A stretch of DNA of 44,543 nt, from contig DVID01000013.1 in NCBI GenBank assembly GCA_018711625.1, forward strand, positions 1 through 44,543, given 5' to 3'. Origin of the DNA: Candidatus Limicola stercorigallinarum. GTDB taxonomy: Bacteria > Actinomycetota > Coriobacteriia > Coriobacteriales > Coriobacteriaceae. Shown piece after piece: positions 7,445 through 16,260 of this stretch (position 1 is its first letter; the number at the start of each line of letters is the position of its first letter). A model generated the notes under the pieces. The model searched no databases and had not been told where the DNA came from. It worked only from the letters and a program-made list of their open reading frames with translations. The translations under genes were made by a program, and so were the position numbers.

Positions 7445-8089
7445 GGTGATCCTTTCGTGGTCGCCCCCTATTATAGGGAAACACCGACGTGCTCTGCGGC
7501 CCCTGGGCTGCTGTTGAGGACGGATGCACGCGTGGGACGTATGCCATGGCAAGCACATGCGCCGCTTTGCCTGGTTTCCAGGTGAGGTTGCGGTTTTGCA
7601 CCGAGGCTCGGCGGTATGCTCGGCCAACCGGATTCCAATTATGCATGTCGCGTGGCTCCGTGGCGCCTGTCGCGGCAGGCAGGACCTCTTGACATGTCAG
7701 AAAATCACCGTTTTGAACGACCCGTTTTCGATGGCGTGCGGATCTCAGTCTTCGGCTTACGCTGACCTGCGGAAATGCGTGTATAAAACCGGCTGAGAAG
7801 CGGCATCTTGTGCATACAATTTTCAACTCGTTCAAAACGGTGATTTTCTGACATCGGAGGGGGCTGTGGTGCACCATGAAGGAGGTATCGGGGCTGTTCA
7901 CCCGCGCGAACCGCACGAACACGCTCCAGACGGTTGTCGTGGGAGCGCGGCGGCTCTCAGGCCGCCATGGTTTCCGCATGAAGAGCACATCTGAGCATAT
8001 AAATCTACCTTTTCCCTGCGACTATGGATGGGTTGAACCGAGTGGGGCGTTGCGCTCCAACCAGTTGTATGACCAACGCAGGAGGATGC
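7445..8089. other. Long intergenic region between divergent tcdA and ettA
   Basis: This 645-base stretch carries the promoters of both divergent genes and palindromic element D (7694-7854). A TATAAA at 7998-8003, 87 bases ahead of the ettA start, is a possible -10 box, but no good -35 accompanies it. A short frame (7876 onward) overlaps ettA in another phase and shows no family resemblance. No gene is seen. Confidence 0.5.
7694..7854. repeat. Palindromic element D (27-bp perfect terminal inverted repeats)
   Basis: Arms 7694-7720 and 7828-7854 are perfect inverted copies over 27 bases (outer end ATGTCAGAAAATCACCG). The 107-base interior contains GATCTCAG and ACGCTGACCTGCGG, which resemble the corresponding core blocks of element A (CCCTCAG; ACGCTGTGACCTGCGG), but the rest has diverged. 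The arm sequence is unlike A/B. At the inner edge CGTTTTG followed by ACCCG echoes element C. Architecture and size match A, B and C; membership in the same superfamily is likely but weaker than for those three. Confidence 0.75.
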
Positions 8090-9769
8090 ATGGCAGAGTT
8101 CATCTACCAGATGTACCAGGCGCGCAAGGCGCATGGCGACAAGGTTATCTTGGATGACGTGTCGCTTTCGTTTTATCCCGGAGCCAAGATTGGCGTTGTG
8201 GGTCCCAACGGCATGGGCAAGTCGACGCTGCTCAAGGTTATGGCGGGCGTTGAGGAGGTCTCCAACGGAGAGGCTCGTCTGACGCCGGGCTACACCGTGG
8301 GCTTGCTTCCGCAGGAGCCGCCGCTCGACGATGACAAGACGGTTATCGAGAACGTGCGCATGGCCTTTGGCGATCTGCTGGCAAAGGTGGACCGCTTCAA
8401 CCAGATTGGCGAGGAGATGGCCGCCCCCGATGCGGACTTCGACGCGCTTATGGCCGAGATGGGCAAGCTCCAGGACGAGATTGATGCTGCCGATGGTTGG
8501 GACATCGACTCTAAGCTTGGCCAGGCTATGGATGCACTCCAGTTGCCCGATTCCGATATGCCGGTGAACGTGCTTTCGGGTGGTGAGCGCCGTCGTGTGG
8601 CGCTCTGCAAGCTCTTGCTTGAGGCGCCCGACCTGCTGCTCCTTGACGAGCCTACCAACCACCTCGACGCCGAGTCGGTGCTGTGGCTGGAGCACTTCCT
8701 CAAGGACTATCCGGGTGCTGTGCTTGCTGTCACGCACGACCGTTACTTCCTGGACAACGTCGCCGAGTGGATCTGCGAGGTCGACCGCGGCCACCTTTAT
8801 CCCTACAAGGGCAACTACTCCACCTATCTGGAGACCAAGGCGGCTCGTATTGCCGCGCAGGGTCAGCGCGATGCCAAGCTGGCGAAGCGCATGGCCTCCG
8901 AGCTTGAGTGGGTGCGCTCTTCGCCAAAGGCGCGCCAGGCCAAGAACAAAGCGCGTCTGGCCCGGTACGAGGAGATGGAGGCCGAGGCACGCGCCAGCCA
9001 GAAGCTCGACTGGACGGACATCCGCATTCCGGTGGGCCCGCGCCTGGGTGCGAAGGTGCTTGAGGTTGAGCACCTGCACAAGGAGTTCGACGGCCGCGTC
9101 CTCATCGACGACCTTTCCTTTAGCTTGCCGCGTGCGGGTATTGTGGGCGTGATTGGTCCCAACGGTGTGGGTAAGTCGACGCTCTTCAAGATGATCATTG
9201 GTGCTGAGCAGCCCACGTCGGGCACCATCACGCTCGGCGAGACGGTGAAGGTCTCGTACGTGGACCAGAATCGTGAGGGCATCGACCCCAACAAGACGCT
9301 CTGGGAGGTGGTCTCGGGCGGTACGGACAAGATGCTCGTGGGCGAGACCGAGGTGCCGAGCCGTGCCTATGTGGCGAGCTTTGGCTTTAAGGGCCAGGAC
9401 CAGCAGAAGCGTGCCGGTGTGCTTTCGGGCGGCGAGCGCAACCGCTTGAACCTGGCGCTTACGCTCAAACAGGGCGGCAACCTGCTGCTTTTGGACGAGC
9501 CCACCAACGACCTCGACGTGGAGACGCTTTCCTCGCTTGAGGCCGCGCTCTTGGAGTTCCCGGGCTGCTCGGTGGTTATTAGCCACGACCGTATGTTCCT
9601 CGACCGCGTGGCCACGCACATCCTGGCCTGGGAGGGTACGGACGATAACCCCGGCGCATGGTACTGGTTTGAGGGCAACTTTGCCTCCTACCAGGAGAAC
9701 CGCGTGGCGCGTTTGGGTGAGGATGCCGCAAGGCCGCACCGCATCCATCGCAAGCTCACCCGCGACTAA
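8090..9769 (+). CDS. ettA: Energy-dependent translational throttle protein EttA (ABC-F ATPase)
   Basis: The 559-residue protein with two ABC domains begins MAEFIYQMYQARKAHGDK, the family's characteristic start. Domain 1 has Walker A GPNGMGKST, signature LSGGERRRVAL and Walker B LLLLDEPTNHLD. An inserted arm and a charged linker (SSPKARQAKNKARL) follow. Domain 2 has GPNGVGKST, LSGGERNRL and LLLLDEPTNDLD. The C-terminal ending FEGNFASYQENR...RPHRIHRKLTR is the EttA hallmark. It sits in the ribosomal E site and couples the first peptide bonds to cellular ATP/ADP. The start is ATG 8090 with GGAGG 4 bases upstream; an upstream in-frame ATG at 8024 is not supported. A strong terminator follows at 9848-9882. 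Confidence 0.95.
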   Translation: MAEFIYQMYQARKAHGDKVILDDVSLSFYPGAKIGVVGPNGMGKSTLLKVMAGVEEVSNGEARLTPGYTVGLLPQEPPLDDDKTVIENVRMAFGDLLAKVDRFNQIGEEMAAPDADFDALMAEMGKLQDEIDAADGWDIDSKLGQAMDALQLPDSDMPVNVLSGGERRRVALCKLLLEAPDLLLLDEPTNHLDAESVLWLEHFLKDYPGAVLAVTHDRYFLDNVAEWICEVDRGHLYPYKGNYSTYLETKAARIAAQGQRDAKLAKRMASELEWVRSSPKARQAKNKARLARYEEMEAEARASQKLDWTDIRIPVGPRLGAKVLEVEHLHKEFDGRVLIDDLSFSLPRAGIVGVIGPNGVGKSTLFKMIIGAEQPTSGTITLGETVKVSYVDQNREGIDPNKTLWEVVSGGTDKMLVGETEVPSRAYVASFGFKGQDQQKRAGVLSGGERNRLNLALTLKQGGNLLLLDEPTNDLDVETLSSLEAALLEFPGCSVVISHDRMFLDRVATHILAWEGTDDNPGAWYWFEGNFASYQENRVARLGEDAARPHRIHRKLTRD

Positions 9770-9770
9770 C

Positions 9771-9830
9771 AGGACGGATGGGGACGGGGTCGATTCATCC
9801 AGGACGGATGGGGACGGGGCCGATCCATCC
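9771..9830. repeat. Two tandem 30-bp copies of a REP-like sequence
   Basis: The 30-base unit AGGACGGATGGGGACGGGGT + CGATTCATCC occurs twice head to tail (9771-9800 and 9801-9830), with two T-to-C changes in the second copy. Each unit has short self-complementary ends (GGATG/CATCC). Close relatives form the arms of the hairpin at 20549-20627 (GGATGGGGACGGAGTCGTTT). It lies immediately after the ettA stop. GGGGACGG-type short repeats resemble REP sequences handled by REP-associated tyrosine transposases, but no such gene is in the window. Confidence 0.8.
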
Positions 9831-9847
9831 ACTTTGCTCGTATGAGA

Positions 9848-9882
9848 AGCGCGGAAGGCGATGTGTCCTTCCGCGCTTTTTT
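9848..9882 (+). terminator. Intrinsic terminator of ettA
   Basis: A perfect 11-bp stem AGCGCGGAAGG / CCTTCCGCGCT with an 8-base loop is followed by six T residues. The T-tract overlaps the stop codon of the convergent gene that ends at 9881, so the two genes share this boundary. On the other strand the hairpin is followed by only two T residues, so it is mainly a rightward terminator. Confidence 0.92.
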
Positions 9883-11455
9883 AGTCCTGTTCGATGGCGG
9901 CGACAGCCCAGGAGAGGCCGTGTTCGTTTTTGCGCTTGATGGTTACGAGCGCTTCGCATCGCTTGCCATCCACGATATACCCCATAGGGAAGGTGACGCG
10001 CGAGCGCGTGCCGGACACGGTGCCGACCAGCTTAGCGATATCAAAGTAGGCGCCCAGTATGCCCAAGACGTCGGCTCCATAGGGGAGGAGCTGGGCAAGT
10101 GCGGCAAGCAGGTTATTGGGGCAGTAGACCTCTAGCGCGAAGTCCACCGGGAAGCCCGTGTAGTCGGGCAGGGGCGCTGGGGTGGACGCGTGCGCTGCGG
10201 CAGCGACGGGCTGCGGCTGCACGGCGGGTGCATCAGCTGCTGCAATGGTTGAGGTGAGGGCCGGCTGTGCTACCTGGTGGTTTGCAGGGGTGTTGCTTAC
10301 GGCCCGTGGTGTTTCGGCGGCATACGTTGCGGCCTCTGTGCTGCTTGCTGCCGGGGAGGGTGTTGCGACCGAAGCATCGAGCTCAGCAGGCACCACGGCG
10401 GTTGGCGCAGGTGCTGGCGAGGTTGTCTCTTCAGGCGCGGGAGTGGCTTCGGCTGCTGGCGCGGAGGCGGCTGAGGCAGTTTCCTGCTCAGGTGTGGGAG
10501 CGGTTGCCACGGGGGAGTCCGATGCAGCCTGGCTTTTTGGTGCAGCGCCGGGCGAGATGGTTTCAGCGAGAGTGTCCGCCGTATCGTTCGCGTCTTCTTC
10601 ATCCGCCGTTGGGTCGTAGAGGATGGTGAACGAGATGCTTGGCGTATGCTCCTCAGGAGCTGGGCGTGGGGCGTCGGAGAAGGAGTCGGCAGCCTCTGCA
10701 ACGTCAGACACAGCGGAATCTGCTGCGTCCGAGGTGTTCGGAGCATCAGCGTTTTGCGTGGAGTCGTCGGTCACGGGCGCGTTGGACGTTTGGGCCCCAG
10801 ATGCATCCTGGGCAATCGTGGCGTCTGCGTCAGCGGGCTCAATCTCGATGGTGATGGCAAGTCCGGCCGCTGTGGTCTCGATGCGCGCAGAATCGGCACG
10901 CTCCTTGGTATCGTTAGCTGTTCCGCTCGGATCGGAGGCATTCGGAGTGGGGGCTGCCTCAGGTGCGTCGGATGCGGGCTTTGCCGCATCGGCGTTAGCG
11001 GTCGTTGCAGCAGCATCCTCGACTGCCGCGACCTCTTCAGGCTCCTCAACGGGCTTCGGACGCTTTACGCGGCGCGGCCGCACCGGTTTGAGCTCCTTGT
11101 TCGTTTTCTTGCGCTTCCACGATTTTCCGCCTGCTTTGGTGTTGTCGCTTGCCTGCTTTGCATGAGCCGCGGCGAGCGCTTCGTCCCAGGCTGGCTGAGC
11201 AACGAGCGTGGCGTACACGCGCCCGCCCTTAAAGATGGTGAGCTGCACGCAGTCGCCCATAGCCTCCAGCAGGGTACGTGTGTCAGAAAACCCCAGATCG
11301 TCTGCACCCATATGCTCAGCGGCAAGCGCCTCCTCAACCTGGGGCATGAAGGTTTGCTTGCCCACGCCAAGGTGGCGGCTCAAGACGCCGTAGAGGTAGA
11401 TGCGGTTGCCCAAAGAGAGTGTTGGTTGCTGCGATTCGTGTGCGATAGATGCCAT
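9881..11455 (-). CDS. Unknown two-domain protein with long Ala/Pro/Asp-rich linker; N-terminal domain vaguely LOTUS/OST-HTH-like
   Basis: The 524-residue protein, starting MASIAHES at ATG 11455 (AGAAAGAAG upstream), has three parts. Residues about 12-95 are a compact helical domain (IYLYGVLSRHLG, then GFSDTRTLLEAMGDCVQL and GGRVYATL). Its pattern of helices, wing and a final strand recalls OST-HTH/LOTUS RNA-binding domains, though I cannot confirm this. A basic stretch follows (GKSWKRKKTNKELKPVRPRR). Residues about 145-415 are a low-complexity Ala/Pro/Thr/Asp/Glu linker. The last 110 residues form a second globular domain (DFALEVYCPNNLLAALAQLL to WAVAAIEQD). No signal peptide or membrane segment is seen, so it is probably cytoplasmic. 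The function is unknown. Confidence 0.75.
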   Translation of the reverse strand: MASIAHESQQPTLSLGNRIYLYGVLSRHLGVGKQTFMPQVEEALAAEHMGADDLGFSDTRTLLEAMGDCVQLTIFKGGRVYATLVAQPAWDEALAAAHAKQASDNTKAGGKSWKRKKTNKELKPVRPRRVKRPKPVEEPEEVAAVEDAAATTANADAAKPASDAPEAAPTPNASDPSGTANDTKERADSARIETTAAGLAITIEIEPADADATIAQDASGAQTSNAPVTDDSTQNADAPNTSDAADSAVSDVAEAADSFSDAPRPAPEEHTPSISFTILYDPTADEEDANDTADTLAETISPGAAPKSQAASDSPVATAPTPEQETASAASAPAAEATPAPEETTSPAPAPTAVVPAELDASVATPSPAASSTEAATYAAETPRAVSNTPANHQVAQPALTSTIAAADAPAVQPQPVAAAAHASTPAPLPDYTGFPVDFALEVYCPNNLLAALAQLLPYGADVLGILGAYFDIAKLVGTVSGTRSRVTFPMGYIVDGKRCEALVTIKRKNEHGLSWAVAAIEQD

Positions 11456-11590
11456 GATGCTTCTTTCTAAGTAGTCGATCATGAGCATCTTACCATCGAT
11501 GCGACGGACTCCGGCCAAATGGCCCAGTGGTCTTGGTTGCGGTACGGGGCGTTTGAGCGGAGCGCTCAGGCTCGCCGGCGGAGCAAAACC

Positions 11591-12541
11591 CTACGCAGCG
11601 CTGGCCGAAGCCGGTGCGTCCGAGGAGTTTGTCGTGCCAGCGCCCGTGCTTGAACCCGTGCCCGAAGCTGTGCCGGTAGAGCCGGGTGTGTCCGCTGTGG
11701 GGGCATCGCCTGTGGAGGGCTCGCCTGCGCCGTCATCTCCCGTGTCCGTAGAATCTTCCGCAGGCTCGGTGCTGGGAGAGGAGGTTCCGTCCGTTGTGCC
11801 TGCATTGGCGTTGTCGCCGGCATTCGTTCCGGTTGTGGGCATCTCTCCTGCTTCATCCAGGGGCTCGGAGGTGTCATCTTGCGTTTGGGCTTGCGTCGTT
11901 GGGGTGAAGAGAGGCTCGGGCCGGGTGCCCAGGCCTTCTCCTGCCGTGCCCCACAGAAGCACGGCCACATAGATGCCTAAAACGAGCATGGCAATCAGCA
12001 GCGAGAAAACCACCACGCGGCGCTGGGTTTTAGAGCGATGCGCGGCCGCCCGTGCCTGGAGTTTGACCGGTGCCACACGTGCGCCACGGACTGTTCCAGG
12101 TGCACCCGTTTGCAGCGTTCCGCCCGGTATATAGGATGTGGGCGCGTACGGCTCTGCCTGCGTGCCATACGAGCCTTGCTGAGCGTGCGCCCCTCCGGTG
12201 GCGCTGTTTGCGTGTGCATTGGGCAAAATGCTGCCGTCTTTGAGTTTGCGCGCGCCGGCGTCGAGGAAGTTGCGATACAGCTGCGACGACACGACGGTCA
12301 CCACCGAGCTTAACGCCGCGCCGATCGCCGAGCCGGCGATGCCAATGCGCGAAGAGAGCACCATAGCAGTTGCAGCGGCTGCAGCGGCGGCAATAATCTG
12401 TGCGGCGGAGAGGCCGTCAAAGAGGCCCTGCTTGCGTGGAATGAGCTGGGTGTTGCCGATGGAGGCATGCTCCTGCGGCTCGTCTTGACGCGCACGGTCC
12501 ATGATGCGCGTACGTTGCTGGCTGGTATATCGAGTTGCCAT
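11591..12541 (-). CDS. Membrane protein with acidic, Ser/Thr/Gly-rich C-terminal tail
   Basis: The 316-residue protein starts MATRYTSQQRTR at ATG 12541 (GGGAGGA about 7 bases upstream). The cytoplasmic N-terminal 40 residues are polar. Residues about 46-88 form one or two hydrophobic Ala-rich helices (AAQIIAAAAAAATAMVL, then SAIGAALSSVVTVV). A polar region of about 85 residues follows, then basic RSKTQRR and a clear transmembrane helix at about 175-197 (VVVFSLLIAMLVLGIYVAVL). The final 115 residues are a disordered tail rich in Thr, Asp, Glu, Ser and Gly, probably outside the cell. No enzymatic motif is seen. It lies in the same direction as the adjacent unknown protein and may be an envelope component. 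Confidence 0.75.
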   Translation of the reverse strand: MATRYTSQQRTRIMDRARQDEPQEHASIGNTQLIPRKQGLFDGLSAAQIIAAAAAAATAMVLSSRIGIAGSAIGAALSSVVTVVSSQLYRNFLDAGARKLKDGSILPNAHANSATGGAHAQQGSYGTQAEPYAPTSYIPGGTLQTGAPGTVRGARVAPVKLQARAAAHRSKTQRRVVVFSLLIAMLVLGIYVAVLLWGTAGEGLGTRPEPLFTPTTQAQTQDDTSEPLDEAGEMPTTGTNAGDNANAGTTDGTSSPSTEPAEDSTDTGDDGAGEPSTGDAPTADTPGSTGTASGTGSSTGAGTTNSSDAPASASAA

Positions 12542-12793
12542 GTAAGGTCCTCCCATTCATGGCTGAGCAAGTTATGGAATGCGGCCGCCACGCGCAGGGG
12601 TGGGTGCGGCGGCGCGGTATGGGTAAGGGTACTCAGGTCGTACCCCGCGGGGTAGAGACATGTGCGACATGACACGAGACACCACAAAAGCGTCGCGTGT
12701 GTTTTGATTCGATGAGGATTTGCCAAAGCTCTTGCAGCGCGGTCTACCTGCGAAGATGCTCAGTCGGGCATCCTCGTGGCCGTGCCGCTTGGG
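12542..12793. other. Intergenic region, nothing assigned
   Basis: These 252 bases separate two leftward genes. Apart from the ribosome site of the downstream gene (near 12550) and a weak 5-bp stem (GATGC/GCATC near 12752-12770), no terminator, repeat or gene is evident. Confidence 0.4.
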
Positions 12794-13864
12794 CTACGCC
12801 TCTCTGTCTTTGAGCGGCGGCATGGGTTTCCAGGTGCGGTCGCGGTAAATCTTGCGGGCATCACGCATGCCGCGCACGAGCGCCGGTATGCCGCCCTTGA
12901 ACGACCTGTCCACCATCACGATGCGAATAAGCTCTTTCGCAAAGGTCGCCGCAGTGCCCACGCCAAAAAGCAGACGGTGGTAGTCCCCGTGCTCCTTGAA
13001 GTAGTGCATCATGTAGCCGCGATTCCGCATGATGTGGTAGCGGTTCATGTCCGAGGTGCCGTTCAAGCGGCGCACGGTGCCGATGCTCATGTTCGCAATC
13101 TCGCGCGTGCGCTGCAGCACCACGTCGGCCACCACAATGGAGTCGGTCACCTTCGAGGCGAGATAGCCATAGACGGCGTCGTCAAAGTAGATGAAGAACC
13201 TTGGGTCGGGGTAGCCGATCTGGTTCACCACGCTGCGGGCAAAGAGGCCGCCTTCAAAGCAGAGCGTGTTCATGGGTTTGTAGCCCCGCTCGTCGAAGGC
13301 CGAGGGGGCGATGGGGTTGGGGATGCCGAGCGTGTTGATGAAGTGGTACTGCCAGTAAAACGGCTTGCCGTCAAAGTTGAGGCGCGAGCCTTGGATGACG
13401 CGGTGCGTACGCGTCCAGGGGGCGAGCTTGTCGAGGGCGTCGGGGAGCACACGCACGTCGTCGTCCATCACCCAAAACCACTGCGCGCCCAGCTCCCAGG
13501 CGCGTTTGACGCCGGCGGAGAATCCACCGGCACCGCCCAGGTTGTCTTCCTGCGGTGCATAGATCACGCGCTCGGTGCCGCCCCCGGCGTCCGGCGTGGA
13601 GGTGTCAGTGCCCCAGAGCGCGCGGGTACGCTCGGCAAGGTCGGACACCATGCGTGCCGTTTCGTCCGAGTGCTCGTTGTCTACGATCACGATGCGCCAA
13701 GGGGCCTGCGTGAGCGTGCAAAACGAGTCGAACAGCGTGGCCAGCAGCTGCTGACGCTTAAAGGTGACAACCACGATGGCAAGCTTTTCGATGTGCGCTG
13801 CCTCGCGGGTGGCGGAGGTGCCGTTTGCGCAGGTGGTGCGTGTGGGTTGTGCGGTGTCGCTCAC
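12794..13864 (-). CDS. Family 2 glycosyltransferase (GlfT2/WcaA-like)
   Basis: The GT-A fold enzyme is about 356 residues. The N terminus has KLAIVVVTFKRQQLL and IVIVDNEHSD (nucleotide-sugar binding), then NLGGAGGFSAG and the DXD-type metal site WFWVMDDDV. The acceptor-side motif FFIYFDDAVYG follows. This combination is typical of rhamnosyl/galactofuranosyl transferases that build cell-wall or capsule glycans. The start is uncertain: GTG 13864 has GAAAGG about 10 bases upstream and gives a protein beginning VSDTAQ; an ATG 23 codons earlier (13933) lacks a ribosome site. It is the only visible glycan gene here, so its polysaccharide cannot be named. Confidence 0.85.
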   Translation of the reverse strand: MSDTAQPTRTTCANGTSATREAAHIEKLAIVVVTFKRQQLLATLFDSFCTLTQAPWRIVIVDNEHSDETARMVSDLAERTRALWGTDTSTPDAGGGTERVIYAPQEDNLGGAGGFSAGVKRAWELGAQWFWVMDDDVRVLPDALDKLAPWTRTHRVIQGSRLNFDGKPFYWQYHFINTLGIPNPIAPSAFDERGYKPMNTLCFEGGLFARSVVNQIGYPDPRFFIYFDDAVYGYLASKVTDSIVVADVVLQRTREIANMSIGTVRRLNGTSDMNRYHIMRNRGYMMHYFKEHGDYHRLLFGVGTAATFAKELIRIVMVDRSFKGGIPALVRGMRDARKIYRDRTWKPMPPLKDREA

Positions 13865-14091
13865 GGGCTCGTGCCTTTCTTGTCTTGGGTGCTGCGGCGG
13901 GCAAAGCCCGCGGGCGAATTGGTGTTTCGTCACGTCCCATTATACGGCCGCAGGCCTGCCTTGAGAAAAAGCACAAGCGGATAGCGCGCAAGCTTGGGGC
14001 TTCTCGGGCGCGGTGATGAGGGGTGCGGTCGGGCTCCATTGCTACAATAAAGCCATATGAACAATGGCGCCCGGCGCGTAAAGGGGTATTC

Positions 14092-16188
14092 ATGGACGAG
14101 CTCGTGTTGACAAGTGTGGATGGACCGGCGGGCGTTGGCGCTTCGGACGGGTTTTTCCGTGTGGCGGCGGCCACGCCTGCTATCCGGGTGGCCGATGTGG
14201 CTCACAATGCGGCAGCCATTGTGGAGACGGTGCGCGCTGCCGCAGCCGAGGGCGTGGGCGCCCTTGCGCTTCCCGAGCTCTGCCTTACGGGCTATACCTG
14301 CGCCGACCTCTTTCTCGACCGCACGCTTTTGCGCGCAAGTGAGCAGGCGCTTGAGCAGATCTTAGCAGCCACGAGCGACCTTCCCGTGCTCTTTGCTATG
14401 GGCCTGCCCGTGGCGCATGGCGAGAACCTCTACAATTGCGCGGCGGTGTGCTGCGCGGGCCAGCTTCTGGGCCTCACGGTCAAAGCAAACATCCCTACGC
14501 ACGGCGAGTTTTACGAGCGCCGCTGGTTCACCCCGGCTCGCCGCAACCCCATGGGCTACGTGAGCTTTGCCGGGCAGGGCCCTGTGCCCTTTGGCGCCAA
14601 CATCGTCTATCGCTGCGCCGACGCGGGCCTGCGCGACGTGGTGATTGGCGTCGAGATTTGTGAAGACCTGTGGGTGCCCCAGCCGCCGTCGTGCGATATG
14701 GCGCTCGCAGGCGCGACGGTGATCTTGAACCTCTCTGCCTCCGACGAGATCATCGGCAAGGCGGCGTATCGTCACGAGCTGGTGGCGCAGCAGTCGGCAC
14801 GGCTCTACTGCGCGTATGTCTACGCTGACGCGGGCGAGGGCGAGTCAACGACCGACTTGGTCTTTGCCGGCGAGAACCTGGTGGCCGAAAACGGCAGCTT
14901 GCTCGCGCGTACGCCCCTCTTCTCGTGCGACATGGCCGTCGCCGATGTAGACCTTGACCGCCTCATGGCCGAGCGCCGGCGCTCAACCACGTGGGTGCAG
15001 CCTGAGTTCGCCACACGCGGGGCGAGCGAGGCGAGCTTCTCATTCCGTGGCGCCCGGAGCGCGCTCGCGCGTGCGGCCCGGCAGGGTGCAGATGGCAAGG
15101 GGAGTGCGGCCGAGGCGCTTGAAGATGCCTCCCGCCTTTCTGCGGAGGCGGCATTGCAGCTTCGTTCTGCCCTCGATACCACCCGCGTGTTTGTGCGCAC
15201 GCCGTTTGTTCCGGCCGATCAGGGCGACTTGGCCCAGCGCTGCGAAGAGATTTTTGGTCTGCAGGCGGCGGGCCTTAAAACGCGCCTTGCCCATACGGGC
15301 ACCACGCATGCGGTCATCGGCCTCTCGGGCGGCCTCGATTCTACACTTGCCCTGCTTGTGACCGTGCGCGCCTTCGATGCCCTGGGGATTGATCGCACCG
15401 GCATCACGGCGGTGTCCATGCCGGGCTTTGGCACCACGGGTCGCACCAAGTCCAACGCACAGAGCCTTGCCGAGAACCTGAGTGTTACCTTCCGCGAGAT
15501 TCCCATTCATGCGGCGGTGGAGCAGCATTTCCGCGATATCGACCACGACCCGGCGGTGACCGACGTCACCTACGAGAACAGCCAGGCGCGCGAGCGCACG
15601 CAGATCCTCATGGATTTGGCCAACCAGGTGGGCGGCTTTGTTATCGGTACGGGCGACCTCTCCGAGCTCGCGCTGGGTTGGGCCACCTACAACGGCGACC
15701 ATATGAGCATGTACGCCGTCAACGCGAGCGTGCCCAAGACGCTCGTGCGCCACCTCGTGCGCTACGCTGCGGGCGTGTTTGGCGGCACGATCGAGGCCAC
15801 TCTTCTGGACATCCTCGACACGCCGGTGTCGCCCGAGCTTCTGCCGCCCACGGGCGATGGTGAGATCGCTCAGCGCACGGAGGACCTGGTAGGGCCCTAC
15901 GAGCTGCACGACTTCTTCTTGTACCACCTGCTGCGCTTTGGGTTCACGCCGGGCAAGATCTATCGCATGGCGTGCCGTTCCTTTGAGGGGGTCTACGATC
16001 GCGTGACCATCCACAGCTGGCTGCGCGTGTTCTACCGGCGGTTCTTTGCACAGCAGTTCAAGCGGAGCTGTTTGCCCGATGGCCCCAAAGTGGGTTCGGT
16101 CACCCTCAGCCCGCGTGGTGACTGGCGCATGCCAAGCGACGCGAGCGCCCGTCTGTGGCTCGCGGAGATTGACGCACTGGAGCCTTAG
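14092..16188 (+). CDS. nadE: Glutamine-dependent NAD(+) synthetase
   Basis: The 698-residue bifunctional enzyme has an N-terminal nitrilase-fold glutaminase with catalytic Glu62 (LPELCLTGYTC), Lys131 (TVKANIPTHGEF) and Cys190 (GVEICEDLW). The C-terminal ATP-pyrophosphatase synthetase domain has the P-loop GLSGGLDSTLAL at about residue 410, and later GTGDLSELALGW and YNGDHMSMYAVNAS. It amidates deamido-NAD with ammonia channelled from glutamine. The length matches actinobacterial and clostridial two-domain NadE. The start ATG 14092 follows AAAGGGG; the open frame upstream lacks a ribosome site. It is transcribed away from the glycosyltransferase, with their promoters in 13865-14091. Confidence 0.95.
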   Translation: MDELVLTSVDGPAGVGASDGFFRVAAATPAIRVADVAHNAAAIVETVRAAAAEGVGALALPELCLTGYTCADLFLDRTLLRASEQALEQILAATSDLPVLFAMGLPVAHGENLYNCAAVCCAGQLLGLTVKANIPTHGEFYERRWFTPARRNPMGYVSFAGQGPVPFGANIVYRCADAGLRDVVIGVEICEDLWVPQPPSCDMALAGATVILNLSASDEIIGKAAYRHELVAQQSARLYCAYVYADAGEGESTTDLVFAGENLVAENGSLLARTPLFSCDMAVADVDLDRLMAERRRSTTWVQPEFATRGASEASFSFRGARSALARAARQGADGKGSAAEALEDASRLSAEAALQLRSALDTTRVFVRTPFVPADQGDLAQRCEEIFGLQAAGLKTRLAHTGTTHAVIGLSGGLDSTLALLVTVRAFDALGIDRTGITAVSMPGFGTTGRTKSNAQSLAENLSVTFREIPIHAAVEQHFRDIDHDPAVTDVTYENSQARERTQILMDLANQVGGFVIGTGDLSELALGWATYNGDHMSMYAVNASVPKTLVRHLVRYAAGVFGGTIEATLLDILDTPVSPELLPPTGDGEIAQRTEDLVGPYELHDFFLYHLLRFGFTPGKIYRMACRSFEGVYDRVTIHSWLRVFYRRFFAQQFKRSCLPDGPKVGSVTLSPRGDWRMPSDASARLWLAEIDALEP

Positions 16189-16260
16189 TGTGCGAGCGCG
16201 TGGTAGTCTGGATAGGTGGAAGCTGAATTATTCGCCGCACGTCTGTGGAAAGGACACGTC

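Noticed and set aside
7898-9832. 644-codon open frame on the minus strand opposite ettA
   Set aside because: It mirrors the high-GC codon pattern of ettA, has no ribosome site, and its translation is His/Arg/Leu-rich without domain pattern.
12776-13984. 402-codon plus-strand frame opposite the glycosyltransferase
   Set aside because: The minus-strand frame has a clear GT2 domain; this is its GC-driven shadow.
15040-16014. 324-codon minus-strand frame opposite nadE
   Set aside because: Shadow of the NAD synthetase coding strand; His/Arg-rich translation without motifs.
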